The translations under genes were made by a program, and so were the position numbers. The notes beneath the pieces were generated by a model. It had not been told where the DNA came from, did not search any database, and saw only the letters and a program-made list of their open reading frames with translations. From Gaiellasilicea sp045403015 (GTDB lineage Bacteria; Actinomycetota; Thermoleophilia; Gaiellales; Gaiellaceae), in contig JAXIPI010000258.1 in NCBI GenBank assembly GCA_045403015.1, positions 1 to 19,184 on the forward strand: a stretch of 19,184 bases of DNA. Reading direction: 5' to 3'. Below, piece by piece: positions 15,629 through 19,184 of the stretch (within the stretch, counting starts at the first letter, position 1; each line of letters opens with the position of its first letter).

Positions 15629-17081
15629 CACGCTCACCGGAATGCAAGCCAAGAACTACGTCGGCGGCGACTGGCGCGAGAGCGCGAGCGGCGAGAGCTA
15701 CGAGAAGCGAAGCCCGTGGCGCCCGTCGCACGTGACCGGCATCTATCCGGCCTCGGACGCAGCCGACGGGCGTGCGGCAGTCGAAGCGGCGGGCCGCGCC
15801 TTTCCGGCCTGGGCGGCGCTCCCGCCTGCGCAGCGTGCCGCCTACTTCGGCAAGGCCGCGACCGCAATCGAGAGCCGCGCGGAGCAGATCGCTCAGGACA
15901 TGACCGCCGAGATGGGCAAGCCGCTGCGCGAGGCGCGACTCGAGACCATGCGCGCCGCCACGATCCTTCGGTTCGCCGCGGGGGAGGCCTGGCGGCCGAT
16001 CGGGGAGGTCTACGCGCCCTCGGTGCCGAGTCAGCGCCTTTACACACTGCGCCGGCCGCTCGGCGTCGTCGCGCTGATCACACCCTGGAACTTCCCGATC
16101 GCGATTCCGGTCTGGAAGCTCGCCCCGGCGCTGATCCACGGCAACACCGTCGTGTTGAAGCTCGCCCCCGACGCGCCGCGCACCGGTCTGCCCGTCGCGG
16201 AGTGCTTCGCGGAGGCGGGACTGCCTGCGGGCGTCTTGAACGTTCTCACCGGCTCCGGCTCGAAGGTCGGAGCCGAGCTGGTCCGGAATCCCGACGTGTC
16301 CGCGATCTCGTTCACCGGCTCGGTGCCCGTGGGCCGCGCGGTGCGCGAGGAGGCGACGGCCCGGAATTGCCGCGTGCAGCTCGAGCTCGGTGGCCAGAAC
16401 CCGCTCGTCGTCATGGCCGACGCGGAGCTCGACCGGGCTGTCGACGCCGCCTACGCCGGGGCCTTCTGGTCGGCGGGGCAGAAGTGCACCGCGACGCGCC
16501 GCATCCTCGTCCAGGATGCCGCCTACGACGACTTCCGAGAGCGGCTGCTCACCCGAATCGCCGCCGGCAAGGTCGGCGACCCGGCCGACCCGGACGTCGA
16601 GGTCGGACCTGTGGTGAACGAGGGCGCGATGGAGGAGATCCTGGCGGCGATCGCGCGTGCCCGCAGCGACGGGACTGTGCTCGCGGGCGGCGAGCGCGCG
16701 GACGACACCGGCTACCTGATCGCCCCGACGCTCGTCGAGGGGCTCGCCGATGACGCCGAGCTCTCATGCGAGGAGGTGTTCGGGCCGGTCACCTCGCTCT
16801 ACCGCTTCGCCATGTTCGACGAGGCGATCGCGCGGGCGAACGCCGTCCGCTTCGGCCTCTCCGCCGCCATCTTCACCCGCGATCTCCGCGTCGCACAGCG
16901 GTTCGGCGACGAGATCGGCGCCGGGATCATCCACGTCAACTCGCAGACCGCCGGCGCCGACGTCCACGTCCCCTTCGGCGGCGTCAAAGAGTCCGGCTGG
17001 GGCCCGCACGAACAGGGCCGAGCGGCGATCGAGTTCTACACGGAGATGGTCACCGTCTACCAGGACGCGCCGCTGGCCTGA
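15621..17081 (+). CDS. Aldehyde dehydrogenase, probable 2-oxoglutarate semialdehyde dehydrogenase
   Basis: This 486-residue NAD(P)-dependent aldehyde dehydrogenase has all core catalytic features: N157 in TPWNFP, K180 in NTVVLK, the FTGSVPVGR nucleotide loop (231-239), general base E255 in LELGGQN, and the nucleophile C289 in SAGQKCT. The family's usual KPA is KLA here. The ATG at 15621 was chosen over a TTG at 15615 because AAAGGAG is then about nine bases upstream. It overlaps the FAH-family gene by eight bases, so 2-oxoglutarate semialdehyde (2,5-dioxopentanoate) is the likely substrate, giving 2-oxoglutarate. Aldehydes made by the diol dehydratase are an alternative. It converges on the GntR gene, six bases away. 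Confidence 0.9.
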   Translation: MSDTLTGMQAKNYVGGDWRESASGESYEKRSPWRPSHVTGIYPASDAADGRAAVEAAGRAFPAWAALPPAQRAAYFGKAATAIESRAEQIAQDMTAEMGKPLREARLETMRAATILRFAAGEAWRPIGEVYAPSVPSQRLYTLRRPLGVVALITPWNFPIAIPVWKLAPALIHGNTVVLKLAPDAPRTGLPVAECFAEAGLPAGVLNVLTGSGSKVGAELVRNPDVSAISFTGSVPVGRAVREEATARNCRVQLELGGQNPLVVMADAELDRAVDAAYAGAFWSAGQKCTATRRILVQDAAYDDFRERLLTRIAAGKVGDPADPDVEVGPVVNEGAMEEILAAIARARSDGTVLAGGERADDTGYLIAPTLVEGLADDAELSCEEVFGPVTSLYRFAMFDEAIARANAVRFGLSAAIFTRDLRVAQRFGDEIGAGIIHVNSQTAGADVHVPFGGVKESGWGPHEQGRAAIEFYTEMVTVYQDAPLA

Positions 17082-17087
17082 GCAGGC

Positions 17088-17750
17088 TCAAGCGACCGGG
17101 GTCCGACGCCGCGCGTCTCGAATTCGCTGACGCACTACCCGCTCGGTCCGCCGAACGTGCTTGCGCGCCTCCGCACCGGCACGCCTCGAGTCGCCGGCCC
17201 GGATCGCCTCGACGATCGGCACGTGGAACTCGGCGAGCTCGGTCTGATCCCACAGGGTCTGGTACGTCGCGAACGCGGTCGAGACCTCGACCCCGAGCAC
17301 GAGCCAAGACTGCAGCAGCGGCTCGTTCTCGGCGAGCTCGACCATCGTGCGGTGGAAGGCGACGTCGTGGGCAATCTGCGTACGCCAGTCGGCCGCGGCA
17401 GCAGCCTCTCTCATGGATTCGAGCTCGTGATCGAGTGCGCCCACGTCGCTGGCGTTACGGGCCGCCTCGCTTGCGGCGAGCTCTTCGAGCGCTGCCCGGA
17501 CCGGAAACACCGGCAGCAACTGTGAGTCGTCAACGGCGCGCACGCGGGAGCCGCGAAACGGCTCCGACTCGACGAGGCGCAGGAGCTCGAGATCGCGGAG
17601 CGCCTCGCGCACGGGCGCCTGGCTCGTGCCCAGCTCGCGCGCCAGCCGCGTCTCGACCAGGCGCTCTCCCGGCTCGAGCTCCCCGCGCAGGATCCGTTCG
17701 AGAAGAACGTCCTTCACCTGCTCACGGAGAACGGTTCGCGCGATGGTCAT
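17088..17750 (-). CDS. GntR/FadR-type transcriptional regulator (FCD domain)
   Basis: This 220-residue regulator has an N-terminal winged helix (about 5-70; RLARELGTSQAPVREALRDLE is the recognition segment) and a C-terminal FCD ligand-binding domain. The FCD metal residues are all visible: D129, H133 (DVAFH), H176 (EFH) and H198 (KHV). FCD regulators of this kind usually sense small organic acids or sugar acids and repress catabolic genes. The ATG at 17750 is followed by MTIARTVLRE. It is divergent from the U32-like gene, with candidate operator site C ten bases from its start, consistent with autoregulation. The same palindrome occurs at two other divergent promoters here, making it the prime candidate for the local regulon's repressor. 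Confidence 0.9.
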   Translation of the reverse strand: MTIARTVLREQVKDVLLERILRGELEPGERLVETRLARELGTSQAPVREALRDLELLRLVESEPFRGSRVRAVDDSQLLPVFPVRAALEELAASEAARNASDVGALDHELESMREAAAAADWRTQIAHDVAFHRTMVELAENEPLLQSWLVLGVEVSTAFATYQTLWDQTELAEFHVPIVEAIRAGDSRRAGAEARKHVRRTERVVRQRIRDARRRTPVA

Positions 17751-17760
17751 GAGCCGCGGC

Positions 17761-17774
17761 GATCATCGATGCTC
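17761..17774. promoter_or_regulatory. Candidate operator, site C
   Basis: GATCATCGATGCTC is the third copy of the imperfect palindrome, with C/G replacing A/T symmetrically on both sides of the ATCGAT core and the same mismatched pair. It lies in the 68-base gap between the GntR gene and the divergent U32-like gene. The symmetric substitution supports a real protein-binding site over chance. Confidence 0.6.
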
Positions 17775-17818
17775 GATTGTCTCGCGTCAACCTGGGATGA
17801 TCACGCAACGGTGGATCG

Positions 17819-18682
17819 ATGAGCGACGCGCGTTTCGCGGACGGCCTGAGGTACCGGATCGAGATCCCTTCCGTCGAAGGGCCAGAGGTTCTGCGGGCCG
17901 TGCTCGAGGAGGCCGAGGCCCGCGACGTGCCGGTGCGGCGGGTCTCGCAGGGCTCGGGCGTGATGATGCTGACCGATGCGGAGATCGCAGAGATGGCGTC
18001 GCTCGGCGCGAAGCACGGAGTCGAGGTCTCGCTCTTCCTCGGCCCGCGCGGCGCCTGGGATGCAGGCGGTCAGTCCTTCACGACCAACGCCGTCGGCGGC
18101 GTGGCGCGCGGACAGGCCGGCGTCGACTGGTCGATCGCGGAGGCCCGGCGCGCCGTCGGGCTCGGCATTCGCTCCGTGCTCGTCGCGGACGCGGGCGTCC
18201 TGGCGACGCTCGGCCGGATGAAGCAGGACGGCGACCTTCCCGAGACACTCGTCCTCAAGACCTCCGTGCTCCTTCCCTGCGCAAACCCTCCCACGGCCCG
18301 GGCGCTCGAAGGGCTCGGCGCGTCGACGATCAACGTCTCGACGGACCTCTCGCCGGCCGAGCTCGGCGAGCTGCGCGCGGCGTGCTCGGCGCCGCTCGAC
18401 GTCTACGTGGAGGTGCCGGACGACCAGGGCGGCTTCGTGCGCTTCTACGAGGTGCCCGAGATGATTCGAGCTGCGGCCCCGATGTACGTGAAGCTCGGCA
18501 TCCGCAACGCCCCGAACATCTACCCGGCCGGCCTGCACCTCCAGGATGTGGCGACGAAGCTCGGCCGGGAGCGCGTCCGCCGCGCCGAGCTCGTGCTCCG
18601 CCTGCTGCGCGAGCAGGCACCCGAGCTCATCGAAGGACGTGGCGATGACCGTCCACCCGATCTCGGCATCCCGACACCGTGA
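17819..18682 (+). CDS. U32-peptidase-like barrel protein of unknown function
   Basis: This 287-residue protein reads like an alternating beta-alpha barrel. The segment PLDVYVEVPDDQGG, followed by RFYEVPEMIRAAAP and MYVKLGIRNAPN, is reminiscent of proteins annotated as U32-family peptidases, but no peptidase active site can be recognised. An earlier stretch (VEVSLFLGPRGAWD) fits barrel strands ending in charged or aromatic loops. Despite the family name, such proteins often sit in catabolic clusters and may act on small molecules. The ATG at 17819 is the chosen start; the ribosome site is weak (GGTGG). The stop overlaps the GTG of the next gene (GTGA), so the two are co-translated. Function is not known. 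Confidence 0.75.
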   Translation: MSDARFADGLRYRIEIPSVEGPEVLRAVLEEAEARDVPVRRVSQGSGVMMLTDAEIAEMASLGAKHGVEVSLFLGPRGAWDAGGQSFTTNAVGGVARGQAGVDWSIAEARRAVGLGIRSVLVADAGVLATLGRMKQDGDLPETLVLKTSVLLPCANPPTARALEGLGASTINVSTDLSPAELGELRAACSAPLDVYVEVPDDQGGFVRFYEVPEMIRAAAPMYVKLGIRNAPNIYPAGLHLQDVATKLGRERVRRAELVLRLLREQAPELIEGRGDDRPPDLGIPTP

Positions 18683-19184
18683 GAGCCCGCTTCGAGGCGA
18701 TCTACACTGCCGCGCTCGCGGACGTCCTCGACACGCGCGGGTATCGCGACCAGACGCTGCCGCCGGCGATCCGGCCGCTCACCCCCGGCCTCCGGCTCGC
18801 AGGGCCCGCCTACACCGTCCTGGGGCGGCCCGCAGAGACCGCCGACCACGACGAGGCGATCCGGAAGGTTCTGCGGATGCTCGGTGACGTCCCGACAGGC
18901 CATGTCGCGATCTACAACTGCGGACAGGACATCTCGGCCCACCTGGGCGAGCTCTCGGTCACGTCGCTGAAGGCACGCGGCGTCGCCGGCTGCGTGCTCG
19001 ACGGCGGTTGCCGCGACGTCCGCTTCATCCTCGATGTCGGCTTCCCCGTCTTCACCCGCTTCGTGACGCCGGAGGACTCGACGTGGCGGTGGGAGCTGGA
19101 AGCGACGCAGGTGCCGGTGACGATCGGACGGGTGCGGATCGAGCCCGGCGACTGGGTCGTCGGCGACGACGACGGCGTCGTGGT
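18679..19184 (+). CDS. RraA-family protein, 3' truncated by window edge
   Basis: The reading frame begins at GTG 18679, overlapping the previous stop as GTGA. An in-frame TGA at 18646 and the lack of other start codons leave this as the only start. At least 168 residues are present and the frame is open at the window end. The family core is clear: GELSVTSLKARGVAGCVLDG (about 90-109) followed by the catalytic-type R112-D113 in GGCRDVRF, then PVFTR and the EPGDWVVGDDDGVVV segment. RraA-fold proteins include 4-hydroxy-4-methyl-2-oxoglutarate/oxaloacetate-type aldolases and decarboxylases acting on 2-keto acids, and RNase E inhibitors. Next to keto-acid metabolism the aldolase role is likelier. 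It is translationally coupled to the U32-like gene. Confidence 0.85.
   Translation, partial: MRARFEAIYTAALADVLDTRGYRDQTLPPAIRPLTPGLRLAGPAYTVLGRPAETADHDEAIRKVLRMLGDVPTGHVAIYNCGQDISAHLGELSVTSLKARGVAGCVLDGGCRDVRFILDVGFPVFTRFVTPEDSTWRWELEATQVPVTIGRVRIEPGDWVVGDDDGVV

Noticed and set aside
17811..17824. A possible fourth operator around ATCGAT at the U32-like start
   Set aside because: The flanking bases do not give the GA/TC arms seen in the other three sites.
18645..18887. ATG at 18645 as start of the last gene
   Set aside because: It is in a different frame, giving an Arg-rich shadow; the RraA-family frame has a TGA at 18646 and starts at GTG 18679.

Overview
The window is GC-rich, gene-dense DNA with GTG and possibly CTG starts and many overlapping stop/start codons. 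Its protein families suggest an actinobacterium, perhaps of the Thermoleophilia (Gaiella/Solirubrobacter-like); this placement is inference from style, not from a marker gene. No rRNA, tRNA, CRISPR array or insertion sequence was recognised.

Left part (1-5113), cell-envelope proteins: the 3' part of a membrane-anchored DUF4396-multicopper oxidase fusion, then a convergent and a divergent secreted LVIVD-repeat beta-propeller protein. One propeller carries a protease-associated (PA) insertion. A strong hairpin separates the oxidase from the first propeller gene. A 256-base gap without a convincing gene follows the second.

Middle part (5114-11402), a molybdenum hydroxylase locus: a MoxR AAA+ ATPase and a CoxE-type VWA protein run leftwards. 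Diverging from them is a five-gene, tightly overlapping operon: FAD subunit, [2Fe-2S] subunit, a molybdopterin subunit split into two genes, and a cupin. The catalytic motif is that of xanthine dehydrogenase/aldehyde oxidase-like enzymes, not of CO dehydrogenase. A VOC protein and a 4-oxalocrotonate tautomerase homologue follow.

Right part (12084-19184), a carbon-catabolic region: a coenzyme-B12 diol dehydratase with its small subunit encoded first and its large and medium subunits fused. Diverging from it are an FAH-fold 2-keto-3-deoxy-pentonate dehydratase-like gene and an aldehyde dehydrogenase, which together resemble the last two steps of the Weimberg pathway (to 2-oxoglutarate). Next come a GntR/FCD regulator and a divergent pair: a U32-like protein and an RraA-family protein running off the window edge.

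The most interesting observation is one 14-base imperfect palindrome (GATMATCGATKNTC-like), with the same single mismatched pair, in all three divergent promoter regions: upstream of the Mo-hydroxylase operon, between the diol dehydratase and the FAH gene, and between the GntR gene and the U32-like gene. This suggests that one regulator, most likely the local GntR protein, controls Mo-hydroxylase, B12 diol dehydratase, keto-acid dehydratase/aldehyde dehydrogenase and U32/RraA genes as one catabolic system whose substrate is not evident.
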